This document shows, one piece after another, positions 35,701-50,700 of a stretch of 64,000 bases of DNA; position 1 is the stretch's first letter; each line of letters opens with the position of its first letter. The notes beneath the pieces were generated by a model. The model was not told the origin of the DNA and made no database searches. It saw only the letters and a program-made list of their open reading frames with translations. The stretch comes from Omphiscola glabra (Eukaryota > Mollusca > Gastropoda > Lymnaeidae): NCBI GenBank assembly GCA_964017045.1, contig OZ024810.1:10471562-10535561 (forward strand), written 5' to 3'. The position numbers and the translations under genes were made by a program.

Positions 35701-38700
35701 ACATCCTTCATCTCTTGAGGTCATATTTTTATGTATGCAGCATAATAAAAAGTCAAATTTTTCTTAAAAATTAGATGTGATGTCATCTATATCTATCACT
35801 TTAGATGTGATGTCAGCTATATCTATCAAATTAGATGTGATGTCAGCTATATCTATCAATTTAGATATCATGTCAGCTAAATCTGCTACACTGTTTGCAC
35901 CAGGAATATGTCTGGACAAAAATTAGTTTGAATTAATACTCTGAATGTAATACTCTGTAATACCAAAAAATCTCCCAAACAAGAAATACACATATATTCT
36001 GCATGGAGATTGACTTATTGTTGACCACCTTGACCACACCAGTGGTCTCTCGTTATTGTCTCTTATAGAACAGCTGTATGAGTTACATGACACATCAAAG
36101 TTTAATAATTAAGTGATAAGTTTTTTAAAAAAATCTTATCTGCTAACATATTTATATTATTATATAATTTATTATGTATCAAATGTATTATGAAATCTGG
36201 GGGGAAAAATTTAAACCTTGAAAAAGTGATTTCCAAAAATGAGTTTATAAATAAGAGTCTAAAGGAAAAAGTGATTTCCAAATTTGAGTTTATAAATAAA
36301 AGTATAAAGTAAAAAGTGATTTCCAAAAATGAGTTTATAACTGAGAGTATAAAGGAAATGTATTTATTTTAAAAAAAAAAAAGATATATTTCTTTTTAAA
36401 AAAATGAAAAATCTTGTTTTATGACTTTCTCTAACTCTAGGTTTTGAGAAATCTGTGTTGCACCCATTGAATAATTTTGCAAGCCATACATACCATTGGG
36501 ACTGGAGGATAAGATTTCATCCAGTGAGGAGCTCTGCCTTGACACAGTCATTCTGTTGGCACTGGGGGATGATGGGGTGGAGGGGGCATTGCTGGACACC
36601 TGGCTCGCCGGTGTTTGTGGCCGGGACGGTACTTGAAAACACAAATATAATCAAATGATTACAATCCAGTGGTTCTCAAATTACAACTTATCTATTCAAT
36701 GCTATGATTATGTATTGGGACCACTAATTTAATAGGTTTACATAATAAGTTTACAGCCCCACTTTGTCAGGATCATCCCCACGTCTGAGTGCTGACGGCA
36801 AAACTCTATAATCGAGTGCTGGGATGAACATTTTGAATCATCTCAAGAAAGTCAAAGTGGTTTCCGTAAAGAATGCTGAACTATTGATATGGTGTTTGCT
36901 GCCAGATAATAAAAGAAAAATGCAAGGAACAGAATGTTGACCTCTTCTCCACCTGTGTAGACCCAACCAAGGGCTTTGACACTGATAGTAGGTCTTACAA
37001 AGATCATGGCCCAGTATGGATGAACCAGAAAGTTCATATCAATGGTACCGCATAACCATGATGGCATGCAGGCCAGGGTTCAGGGAAAACATTGATGTCT
37101 AATTGTGACCTGGCTCCGACACTTTTCAGCCTCATGCTTACCGCCATGTTAAGTGATGATACCAAAGAGGGAGACACCGAACCTGTCTCAGACACTGAAC
37201 CTGTATCAGACACCGAACTGGTCTCAGACACCGAACCTGTCTCAGACACCGAACTGGTCTCAGACACTGAACCGGTCTCAGACACCAAGCTGGTGGTAAG
37301 CTGTTCAACCTCAAGAGGCTGCATGCCAAATACAAGGTCCTGACAGACATCATCTGGATCTTCCTGTTTGTTGATGATTGTGCCCTAAATGCAACTCTGC
37401 ACATGGATATGTCCAATCAATACCCTGCACTAACGGGATAACATTCCGTGCCTGAATCTGTCTCATCAGCTATCTGCACAGCTACGGCCAAATCCAGACT
37501 TCCGTGCCTGAATCTGTCTCATCAGCTATCTGCACAGCTACGGCCAAATCCAGACTTCCGTGCCTGAATCTGTCTCATCAGCTATCTGCACAGCTACGGC
37601 CAAATCCAGAACTATCCCAAATATCTTGATTAAAATGTTCAAGGTAGATTTCGACAGACAAACTGTATATGTAATCATTGCCAACAAAGCAGTGATTTAG
37701 CTTATCAACTACCTTCTTTTCCACTAGACCCTACTAACAGAAAGATGAAAAGAAAAGTAGCCTACCTTGACTTGGTGTACCTGGCCTCACTGCACTTGCC
37801 ATTTGGTTAGGTTGCAAAGGTGTAGGCAAGGGTCCCATGTGTGAATGCATACCTGGCTGGGGTTTTTTTTAAATATTAAAAAATTAATTCCACAGACTAG
37901 GGATTAGCAGGTAATAAAACAAGTCAATAGAAATAACGCAAATACAGTTTTAAAAAAAAAAAGAAATTAACAGAGAAAACTTAACCTAAACAGAATAATG
38001 CGACAGAGATATGGATCATATACAAGGCCACCCTGGGGCTAAACGTGTCAGTCTAAATGACAGAGATATGGATCATATGCAAGGCCACCCTGGGGCTAAA
38101 CGTGTCAGTCTAAATGACAGAGATATGGATCATATGCAAGGCCACCCTGGGGCTAAACGTGTCAGTCTAAATGACAGAGATATGGATCATATACAAGGCC
38201 ACCCTGGGGCTAAACGTGTCAGTCTAAATGACAGAGATATGGATCATATACAAGGCCACCCTGGGGCTAAACGTGTCAGTCTAAATGACAGAGATATGGA
38301 TCATATGCAAGGCCACCCTGGGGCTAAACGTGTCAGTCTAAATGACAGAGATATGGATCATATACAAGGCCACCCTGGGGCTAAACGTGTCAGTCTAAAT
38401 GACAGAGATATGGATCATATACAAGGCCACCCTGGGGCTAAACGTGTCAGTCTAAATGACAGAGATATGGATCATATACATGGCCACCCTGGGGCTAAAC
38501 GTGTCAGTCTAAATGACAGAGATATGGATCATATACAAGGCCACCCTGGGGCTAAACGTGTCAGTCTAAATGACAGAGATATGGATCATATGCAAGGCCA
38601 CCCTGGGGCTAAACGTGTCAGTCTAAATGACAGAGATATGGATCATATGCAAGGCCACCCTGGGGCTAAACGTGTCAGTCTAAATGACAGAGATATGGAT

Positions 38701-41700
38701 CATATACAAGGCCACCCTGGGGCTAAACGTGTCAGTCTAAATGACAGAGATATGGATCATATGCAAGGCCACCCTGGGGCTAAACGTGTCAGTCTAAATG
38801 ACAGAGATATGGATCATATACAAGGCCACACTGGGGCTAAACGTGTCAGTCTAAATTCCAGCAACTGACTTAAGGGAGGAGGAGAAGGGCACAGCACCAT
38901 TATGCAAATAGTTATGCCGGGAGGCCATTAATTCAGCAGCTTTGCTCATTCCATTGCAAAAAGTGTACTAAAGAAGAATGATATGTAATGCAGTTATACA
39001 GAATAAAATGGACCCGGACATGCAGCGCCGCCATTCGCACCCGGGTCCCATTAGACTCAATGCTATTCGGATGTCATTTGTGGTAGTTTATTTTAGTTAA
39101 ACTGAAGAATTAAGTTTACAAACATATAGTCCATTCAATTATATTTCATTTGATACCAAATTTTGTCTTACAAACCCAACAATAATATGTTAAATAGTTT
39201 TTTAATCCCAACCTCTAACTTCTGGTAACCGGGTACGTATAGTCGCAGCCTTAAATTTTTTAAAAACTTCTTTTTTTTCACCTGAAATTTTCTCAACCAA
39301 ATTTTTTGTGTAAGGCTCTTTCATAAGAAAAGTGTATTTTGCTGCACATTTCAAAGACAAGATGGTGGCATGCCTTACAATATACATAGTTTACAACTGT
39401 TAACACATAATTTTTACAACTTACCGGGTGACTAGATCCTTGAATTGGTAAAGGTGGCCCGTAAACCCCCATGGGAAGTTGCTGCTGTACAGGAGGAACT
39501 GCAGCTTGTTGCAGCACCACAGGCTGACCACCCTGTGACTGACCGGAGACAATTATTTGGGGATGTTGCTGAACAAACTGTTGTGGCATTTGAGGTTGCC
39601 CCTGTGGCTGTGAGAGATTCTGCACTGGAGCGGGTTGATAAGCTTGTGGATGCCGTGGAATCTGTGCCTGGAAGTTGGACTGTGCTGGTTGTAGAGTGCC
39701 TGGTCCCTGGAAAGTACCTTGTGATGGCGGCAGGGTACCTTGCACCACTGGCATTGGCATGTAGCCACCTGGATGTTGCTGAGCTGTAGGTGTTTGGCCT
39801 TGAAATTGAGCCACCTGGTTCTGATTTTGACCTTGACCTAGTTGTTGAGGCAACTGATTTTGAATTTGACCATGACCTTGTTGAAGGGACATTTGATGTT
39901 GATTGTTGCTCTGAGATGGCTGCTGGGGTCCAAGATTCTGAAGAGGAGGCAACTGACCCTGAGACTGGTTGCCCATATTCTGAAGCTGATTGACTGGGCC
40001 TAGGCTGGGTGAACTGAAAGTCGTCTGGGTACTACTGATTCCATTAGACTGTGTGGATATCGGCTGGCCTGACTGACCATACATTAAGGCTGTTGATGTA
40101 AAAGTACCTCCTGAGGTTTGGGCATGCTGGTAGCTCAAATCAATGCTATGCTGGTAACCACCCTGATACTGGCTGGGCAGGTAAACAGTGGTCCCTGGCT
40201 GGTACCACTGCTGGTTGGGGTAGGTAAAATCTGCAGTGTACGGGCCCTGGGTCTTGTTTTTGGCATAGAGGTATCCCACGCTTGTAACAGGTATATGGTC
40301 CATGTTTCTTGAAGGGCTTTGGTGAGGGGAATTGCTCTGTCTCACCGTTGGATCGCTTGCCCCGCCACCCTGTTGATAAGCTCCACCCATCTGTTGTTTG
40401 GGTCCTTGATTGACATTTTCTATGGGCTGATTTAGAGTCCCTGTGTAGCTCCCTGGATGATGCGACATCTGCGCTTGGCCTGGATTAAAACCCTGGTTCA
40501 TTCCGGGCTGTCCGTATTGCATTGTTTGAGAATGAAGCTGATAGGGCTGCATGTTAATGGACCGAGAACCAGCATGACCAGGTGGAGGTTGGACTTGTGG
40601 TCCGTACGCAGGGTTACCCTGATTAGACTGACCATGCTCACGAAGACCTGCACCTGGGCCTTGAGCAATTTGATTTGGACCAGGATAGCCAGTTGGCAAA
40701 TTGGACATTTGAAACTGGGGTTGCGGCCATTGTTGTGACATCTTCTGACCCTGACCTGTTTGAGTGGGGCCAAACTGCTGCTGAGGCAATTGTCCTAAAG
40801 ATGCTTGTTGCTGACTAGATGGCTGACCAGGCATTTGTTGCTGGCTAGATGGCTGACCAGACATTTGTTGATGGCTAGGTGGCTGATCAGGCATTTGTTG
40901 CTGGCTAGGTAGTTGACCGGGAAATTGTTGCTGGCTAGGTAGTTGACCGGGAAATTGTTGCTGGCTAGGTAGTTGACCGGGAAATTGTTGCTGGTTAGGT
41001 GGCTGACTAGGCAACTGTTTCTGGCTAGGTAGCTGACCAGGAAGCTGATGACGCAGAGACTGCATATTATCTCCTGCTTGATGTTGCTCCTGGAAGGCAC
41101 CACGATTCATAGACTCCATTCCAGGTGAGAAGATAGGCTGATGAGCCGCAGACACCACACTCATGCCATCATTCCTCGGGGAGTTGGGATGTTGTTGGGG
41201 CTGCACTAATCCAGAAAGATATCCATATTGTTGGTGTGCTTGCTGCTGCTGCTGGCCGGGTGCCGGAGCAACTGATGCAGAATTGAACTGGGGCAAGGTG
41301 TTCATATTCTGAGCAGCTGCTGTGCCCGATTGTGGATATGATCCCGGTAGGGATTGCTGTGGATAACCTGCCTGAAACTGGGATCCCCTGGGGTCCTGTT
41401 GTGCTGGGTTGGAATGTTTTGGGGGCAGAGAGGGTGCCACAGAATTCGAGCCTTCACTTCTTTGTGGGAATTGATGAGTGGCTAGGCTTTGGTTGTTGTA
41501 AGGAGCACTGGGGGAACCATGAGATGAAACGTGTTGGGGTGAAGGCGTATGTCTTGCACCTCCAGCCATGGAATAGGACCCCGAAGACACAGAGGCTAAA
41601 TACTGAGCAATTGTCGCTGGTAACACCGAGGCCAGGTTTGGGTCTAGGCCAGGATAGTTCTGGGCGTTGTTGTAGTCTGTGTAACTGTATGGGGCCACAG

Positions 41701-44700
41701 CTGGAGCAATGCTCGGGGATGACGGCACAGGTTCTTGAGGTGCACCAGGCGTGGCTTTAGGACCAAAGCTCCTCGGCTTCATAAAGGGGAGAAAATCTTT
41801 AAGTTTAGGGCCTTCAAAGCTTGCCGGCATGCTCTGATACGGTATAGAGGGGAGAGAAGCTGTAGGTAGAGATGTTAGATCATGATCTGAAGGTAAGAAT
41901 GTTGGATTGGCACCCAGTCCCAAGTCTGGGATCCCAGGTGAGGGAATATCTGCAGATCCTGGTTTGGGAGCCAAAGGCCTGGAAGGAGCTGGTGCTATAA
42001 TAAATAATACACAAACAAAATTAAGTCAACACAGTTAATGACAAAGGAGCTTAGGACATGTTTGTACATTTAAAATATGTTGATAAACTATAAATCAATG
42101 GGATAACACAAGAGTCAACAACTTTAAGACATAAAAATTAGCAGAACAAGTATAGATCCAATGATAAACCTAATTGCAACTGTGTTTGAAACAGACAAGA
42201 GGACAACTGACCCTTTGGTGCCAGCTTGGTTACCAGCATGTCTCTCTCCTCCTGCCGCACCTTGCATTCACTCTGACAACGCTCCAAGGTGCGTGTCACA
42301 TTTTCCAGGAGATTTTTGTAATAATCAACGCCCTTCTGGGATTTGGCCAAAAGCTCTTCATACTTTTCATAGGAGAGGATCAAATCATGGACAGTTTTCT
42401 CTCTCCTGGAATAGTGGAAGAATCATTTTCTTAAACAATACAACTTTAGCCAGCTAAACATTAGCCTTGCTTATTTAGATTTAATCTTCTTTGGCTTCTG
42501 CAAACACAATTCATTCTTTAACTTTGTCATTTAAATGAAAACCTTCAAAGGTTGATATCACAGACCAGTTTACCCTCAAACTCTTAAAATCATACAATAT
42601 CATCATAAAATAGTTCAATCGTTCTTACTAGGAAAAAAATAAACACAATATATACGATGTATACACCTCAAAATCGTACATTGTACGCCAAAATCGTAAG
42701 AGTAAACAGGTCTGTGATAGCATCAAAAAACTCCCCAACTAAATGATCTCTAAAACTGAAATAACAAAGTCAAAAAATGCAGAGCAGTCAACGTGATCGT
42801 TAAAGAATGCTACACCACTAACTTACTATCTGTTAAGTTCTTGTTTTGTTGTATTCACTCACCTGGCAGTACTTTCAGTGAAGGCTAAAGAATGCTACAC
42901 CACTAACTTACTATGTGTTAAGTTCTTGTTTTGTTGTGTTCACTCACCTGGCAGTACTTTCAGTGAAGGCCTGCCTTATCAAAGCAAACTTGGCATTGGC
43001 ATCAGTCAAGTGTCTCAAGATGTTGTCCTGGGCTATGAGGTTCTGTTTGATGTATCCCACTATCTGGTCATGTTTCTTCAGCTGCTCTTTGAACACAGCC
43101 TGTGGGCATCGCACATGTGCACATATTATAAATAACAGACATGAAGTGTTTGCTCTTCAAATGGACATATTCTCATAACTAACTCACAGGAGGGATCAGT
43201 TGTAAATATTAACCTTTGTGACACCAAGCAAGCCATTCCAATATCTAATATAAAGCTTAAACAATTTATGGAGGAAATATGGAGCATTGTTAATTGGAAA
43301 AAAAAAATATTTTGATAATCATCACATGGAAAGTCTTTAATGACCTTAAAGGAGACCTGTTTACCCTCAAACTCTTAAAATCGTGCAACATCATCACAAA
43401 ATCGTTCAATACATTATCTTAATAGTATAAAAATAAACATACAGTATGTATAATGAATCCACCTCAAATTGTACATTGTACGCCAAAATCGTAAGAGTTA
43501 ACAGGTCTGTTAAAGGAGCTCGTTTTAATCCAATACATTAAGTTCAAGTTGTTGAATGTGTTTTTTTTAAACTATGTTATTAAACATGATTCTGTGATGA
43601 CTTGTATTCAATAATAAGGGATAATAACATAAAAATGATTGTATTTCCTTTTAATCTGCATGTATAGATCAGCTGACATGTTGTGTTCAATAAATGATTT
43701 ATTACAAGAATATATTATTTGTATTTTTTGCTTAAAAGATACTGCTAGTAATATCTGCGGATAGGGAAGCTAGCTCACATCCTTATCCGAGACTTCTTGG
43801 GTGACAAGGACGTTGGTGATGTCGTCATTGTGAATTTTCTCCCTGAACTGCTCCAGCAAAGTTTTTCTTTGCTCCTTCATCTCAGACACTTTCTGCAGGA
43901 GTCGTCTAACCTCAGTGACTGTTACCTCTTCTTCTGGGGCTTAAAAAAACCAAATACGAATAATAAAAATAATTGGTGCCGAAATTCTTACATATTCATT
44001 ATAATTATCTATTAAATATTCATTATAATTATCTATTAAATATTCATTATAATTATCTATTAAATATTCATTATAATTATATATTCTTTTATCTCAAAAT
44101 CCACCTGAAATATATAAAAATATCCACCTGTACATTTTTCGTTGAATTAATATGTTGAAATATGTTGTCATTTTATATTAATTGGAACAATTAGAAAGAC
44201 TTATTAAATTGTAAATATATATAGGCTAATCACTTTAAGGGCTTATCTATGGTTAGCTTGCCCCAAAAGAGGCATATGACAACATTTTGTATTAGGAAAA
44301 AAAGATAAATTTCTCCAGAAAGTTGTTAAGAAGTTTATTGATAAAAAGCAACATTACCATAAAGTTCTCTTATTATGCTTCTAAATATGATTCTCAAAAG
44401 CTTATGGGGTGGGTAAATAAATTATTGATGCAGCCCTCAAGTTAACTTCAAGAAACATCATCTGCTACTAAAGGGTAGGTTAACCCAATTCTAAATTAAA
44501 TACTAATGAAGATTTCAAATTGTGTTCAGATCCTCTGGTGCTGTCATTATCAGAAGCACTAATACCAAAACACAATGTCAGAATTGTCATAAGAAAACAG
44601 GACTGATTCTTACAGAGGGCTGGTTGAGACGGCGGAAGATGTGACTGAACTTCTGCAGGAGGTTTCACCAAGATCTTCAAGTTGTTGGTGTGTGTGTTCA

Positions 44701-47700
44701 TTGCCCTGTGTAATGTGTTGTTGAGCTGGCTGCCCTCTTCGTGTTGCTTACGGAATCCTGCCAATTCTTCTTGCAGGCGGGGGAGTACAGAACTTGGATT
44801 CTTTTTGCCATACTGTTTCTGTATTTAATGAATGGTTTTAAGAAATTTTAATTTCAAGTACATTAAAATTACTTTCAAGTCTTTTAGCCAAACTGTTTCT
44901 ATGTTACATAGATCGATTTTTAAAATTTAATTTTTTTCAATTTAAACAGAGACAACTGTATTCACTGGATGTTCATAAATGAGACTTTCCTTCCTCAAAG
45001 ATATTTTGCTCTCTGTGGATGGATAGGTCGGGCGCCAACATGTTATATATTGTACTACGATCAATCAAATATTTCCAGTTTGACCCATTGAAAGAGATGC
45101 CCTGACTAACAGCACCATATGGTGCCAACAATGCAGAGGACTGGATCAGACATTTTTTGGACAATTTACCTACTTTTAATAATAACTAATATCTGGTATA
45201 TAAAGATAGATGTGTGTATGTGTGTGTACCTCAAACTGTTCTGTCTTCTCATTATCTTCATCAATCATTTGCTGGATCTCTGTGAGGCTGAGCTCTACTT
45301 CTGTAGCAAGACCAGAAACAGCTGGAGAGGGCAGGAGAGTTACATTTGTATAAAAAAACAAAAAAAACATAGGTCATTCACTTCTAGAAGACAAAAACAC
45401 CAGCAAGCTACAGCAACACCAGCAAGGTACAACACCAGCAAGATACAACAACACCAGCAAGATGCAACAACACCAACAAGGTGCAACAACACCAGCAAGA
45501 TGCAACAACACCAACAAGGTGCAACAACACCAACAAGGCGCAACAACACCAGCAAGATGCAACAACACCAACAAGGTGCAACAACACCAACAAGGTGCAA
45601 CAACACCAACAAGGTGCAACAACACCAACAAGGTACAACAACACCAACAAGGTGCAACAACACCAACAAGGTGCAACAACACCAACAAGGTACAACAACA
45701 CCAACAAGGTACAACAACACCAACAAGGTGCAACAACACCAACAAGGTACAACAACACCAACAAGGTGCAACAACACCAACAAGGTGCAACAACACCAAC
45801 AAGGTGCAACAACACCAACAAGGTGCAACAACACCAACAAGGTGCAACAACACCAACAAGGTGCAACAACACCAGCAAGATACAACAACACCAGCAAGAT
45901 ACAACAACACCAACAAGGTGCAACAACACCAACAAGGTGCAACAACACCAACAAGGTGCAACAACACCAGCAAGATACAACAACACCAACAAGGTACAAC
46001 AACACCAGCAAGATACAACAACACCAACAAGGTACAACAACACCAGCAAGGTACAACACCACCAACAAGGTACAACAACACCAACAAGGTACAACAACAC
46101 CAACAAGGTACAACAACACCAACAAGCTACAACAACACCAACAAGGTGCAACAACACCAACAAGATGCAACAACACCAACAAGGTACAACAACACCAACA
46201 AGGTACAACAACACCAACAAGATGCAACAACACCAACAAGGTACAACAACACCAACAAGGTACAACAACACCAACAAGGTACAACAACACCAACAAGGTA
46301 CAACAACACCAACAAGGTACAACAACACCAACAAGGTACAACAACACCAACAAGGTACAACAACACCAACAAGGTACAACAACACCAGCAAGATGCAACA
46401 ACACCAACAAGGTGCAACAACACCAACAAGGTGCAACAACACCAACAAGTTACAACAACACCAACAAGGTACAACAACACCAACAAGGTACAACAACACC
46501 AGCAAGATGCAACAACACCAACAAGGTACAACAACACCAACAAGGTACAACACCACCAACAAGGTACAACACCACCAACAAGGTACAACAACACCAACAA
46601 GGTACAACAACACCAACAAGGTGCAACAACACCAACAAGGTACAACAACACCAACAAGGTACAACAACACCAACAAGGTGCAACAACACCAACAAGGTGC
46701 AACAACACCAACAAGGTACAACAACACCAACAAGGTACAACAACACCAACAAGGTACAACAACACCAACAAGGTACAACAACACCAACAAGGTGCAACAA
46801 CACCAACAAGGTACAACAACACCAACAAGGTACAACAACACCAACAAGGTGCAACAACACCAACAAGGTGCAACAACACCAACAAGGTACAACAACACCA
46901 ACAAGGTACAACAACACCAACAAGGTACAACAACACCAACAAGGTACAACAACACCAACAAGGTACAACAACACCAACAAGGTACAACAACACCAACAAG
47001 GTACAACAACACCAACAAGGTACAACAACACCAACAAGGTACAACAACACCAACAAGGTATAACAACACCAACAAGGTGCAACAACACCAACAAGGTGCA
47101 ACAACACCAACAAGGTGCAACAACACCAACAAGGTGCAACAACACCAACAAGGTACAACAACACCAGCAAGATGCAACAACACCAACAAGGTGCAACAAC
47201 ACCAACAAGGTACAACACCACCAACAAGGTACAACACCACCAACAAGGTACAACACCACCAACAAGCTACAACACCACCAACAAGGTACAACAACACCAA
47301 CAAGGTGCAACAACACCAACAAGGTGCAACAACACCAACAAGGTACAACAACACCAACAAGGTACAACAACACCAACAAGGTACAACAACACCAACAAGG
47401 TACAACAACACCAACAAGGTACAACAACACCAACAAGGTACAACAACACCAACAAGGTACAACAACACCAACAAGGTACAACAACACCAACAAGGTACAA
47501 CAACACCAACAAGGTACAACAACACCAACAAGGTGCAACAACACCAACAAGGTGCAACAACACCAACAAGGTGCAACAACACCAACAAGGTGCAACAACA
47601 CCAACAAGGTGCAACAACACCAACAAGGTACAACAACACCAGCAAGATGCAACAACACCAACAATGTGCAACAACACCAACAAGGTACAACACCACCAAC

Positions 47701-50700
47701 AAGGTACAACACCACCAACAAGGTACAACACCACCAACAAGGTGCAACAACACCAACAAGGTGCAACAACACCAACAAGGTACAACAACACCAACAAGGT
47801 ACAACACCACCAGCAAGGTGCAACAACACCAACAAGGTACAACACCACCAACAAGGTGCAACAACACCAACAAGGTGCAACAACACCAACAAGGTACAAC
47901 AACACCAACAAGGTGCAACAACACCAACAAGGTACAACAACACCAACAAGATACAACAACACCAACAAGGTACAACAACACCAACAAGGTACAACACCAC
48001 CAACAAGGTACAACAACACCAGCAAGGTACAACACCACCAACAAGGTACAACAACACCAACAAGGTACAACAACACCAACAAGGTACAACAACACCAACA
48101 AGCTACAACAACACCAACAAGGTGCAACAACACCAACAAGATGCAACAACACCAACAAGGTACAACAACACCAACAAGGTACAACAACACCAACAAGATG
48201 CAACAACACCAACAAGGTACAACAACACCAACAAGGTACAACAACACCAACAAGGTACAACAACACCAACAAGGTACAACAACACCAACAAGGTGCAACA
48301 ACACCAACAAGGTACAACAACACCAACAAGGTACAACAACACCAACAAGGTACAACAACACCAGCAAGGTGCAACAACACCAACAAGGTGCAACAACACC
48401 AACAAGGTACAACAACACCAACAAGGTACAACAACACCAACAAGGTACAACAACACCAGCAAGGTGCAACAACACCAGCAAGGTGCAACAACACCAACAA
48501 GGTACAACAACACCAACAAGGTACAACAACACCAACAAGGTACAACAACACCAACAAGGTACAACAACACCAGCAAGGTGCAACAACACCAACAAGGTGC
48601 AACAACACCAACAAGGTACAACACCACCAACAAGGTACAACACCACCAACAAGGTGCAACAACACCAACAAGGTGCAACAACACCAACAAGGTACAACAA
48701 CACCAACAAGGTACAACAACACCAACAAGGTACAACAACACCAACAAGGTACAACAACACCAACAAGGTACAACAACACCGACAAGGTACAACAACACCA
48801 ACAAGGTACAACAACACCAACAAGGTACAACAACACCAGCAAGGTGCAACAACACCAACAAGGTACAACAACACCAACAAGGTACAACAACACCAACAAG
48901 GTACAACAACACCAACAAGGTACAACAACACCAACAAGGTACAACAACACCAACAAGGTACAACAACACCAACAAGGTACAACAACACCAACAAGGTACA
49001 ACAACACCAACAAGGTACAACAACACCAACAAGGTGCAACAACACCAACAAGGTGCAACAACACCAACAAGGTGCAACAACACCAACAAGGTGCAACAAC
49101 ACCAACAAGGTACAACAACACCAGCAAGATGCAACAACACCAACAAGGTACAACAACACCAACAAGATACAACAACACCAACAAGGTGCAACAACACCAA
49201 CAAGGTACAACAACACCAACAAGGTACAACAACACCAACAAGGTACAACAACACCAACAAGGTACAACAACACCAACAAGGTACAACAACACCAACAAGG
49301 TACAACAACACCAACAAGGTACAACAACACCAACAAGATACAACAACACCAACAAGGTGCAACAACACCAACAAGGTACAACAACACCAACAAGGTACAA
49401 CAACACCAACAAGGTACAACAACACCAACAAGGTACAACAACACCAACAAGGTACAACAACACCAACAAGGTACAACAACACCAACAAGGTACAACAACA
49501 CCAACAAGGTACAACAACACCAACAAGGTGCAACAACACCAACAAGGTACAACAACACCAACAAGGTACAACAACACCAACAAGGTACAACAACACCAAC
49601 AAGGTACAACAACACCAACAAGGTGCAACAACACCAACAAGGTACAACAACACCAACAAGGTACAACAACACCAACAAGGTACAACAACACCAACAAGGT
49701 GCAACAACACCAACAAGGTGCAACAACACCAACAAGGTGCAACAACACCAACAAGGTGCAACAACACCAACAAGGTGCAACAACACCAACAAGGTGCAAC
49801 AACACCAACAAGGTGCAACAACACCAGCAAGATACAACAACACCAGCAAGATACAACAACACCAACAAGGTGCAACAACACCAACAAGGTGCAACAACAC
49901 CAACAAGGTGCAACAACACCAGCAAGATACAACAACACCAACAAGGTACAACAACACCAGCAAGATACAACAACACCAACAAGGTACAACAACACCAGCA
50001 AGGTACAACACCACCAACAAGGTACAACAACACCAACAAGGTACAACAACACCAACAAGGTACAACAACACCAACAAGCTACAACAACACCAACAAGGTG
50101 CAACAACACCAACAAGATGCAACAACACCAACAAGGTACAACAACACCAACAAGGTACAACAACACCAACAAGATGCAACAACACCAACAAGGTACAACA
50201 ACACCAACAAGGTACAACAACACCAACAAGGTACAACAACACCAACAAGGTACAACAACACCAACAAGGTACAACAACACCAACAAGGTACAACAACACC
50301 AACAAGGTACAACAACACCAACAAGGTACAACAACACCAGCAAGATGCAACAACACCAACAAGGTGCAACAACACCAACAAGGTGCAACAACACCAACAA
50401 GTTACAACAACACCAACAAGGTACAACAACACCAACAAGGTACAACAACACCAGCAAGATGCAACAACACCAACAAGGTACAACAACACCAACAAGGTAC
50501 AACACCACCAACAAGGTACAACACCACCAACAAGGTACAACAACACCAACAAGGTACAACAACACCAACAAGGTGCAACAACACCAACAAGGTACAACAA
50601 CACCAACAAGGTACAACAACACCAACAAGGTGCAACAACACCAACAAGGTGCAACAACACCAACAAGGTACAACAACACCAACAAGGTACAACAACACCA

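Noticed and set aside
38011..38868. 285-residue plus-strand open frame
   Set aside because: A 57-bp intronic repeat whose period is a multiple of three; the copies show no sign of coding constraint beyond identity at DNA level.
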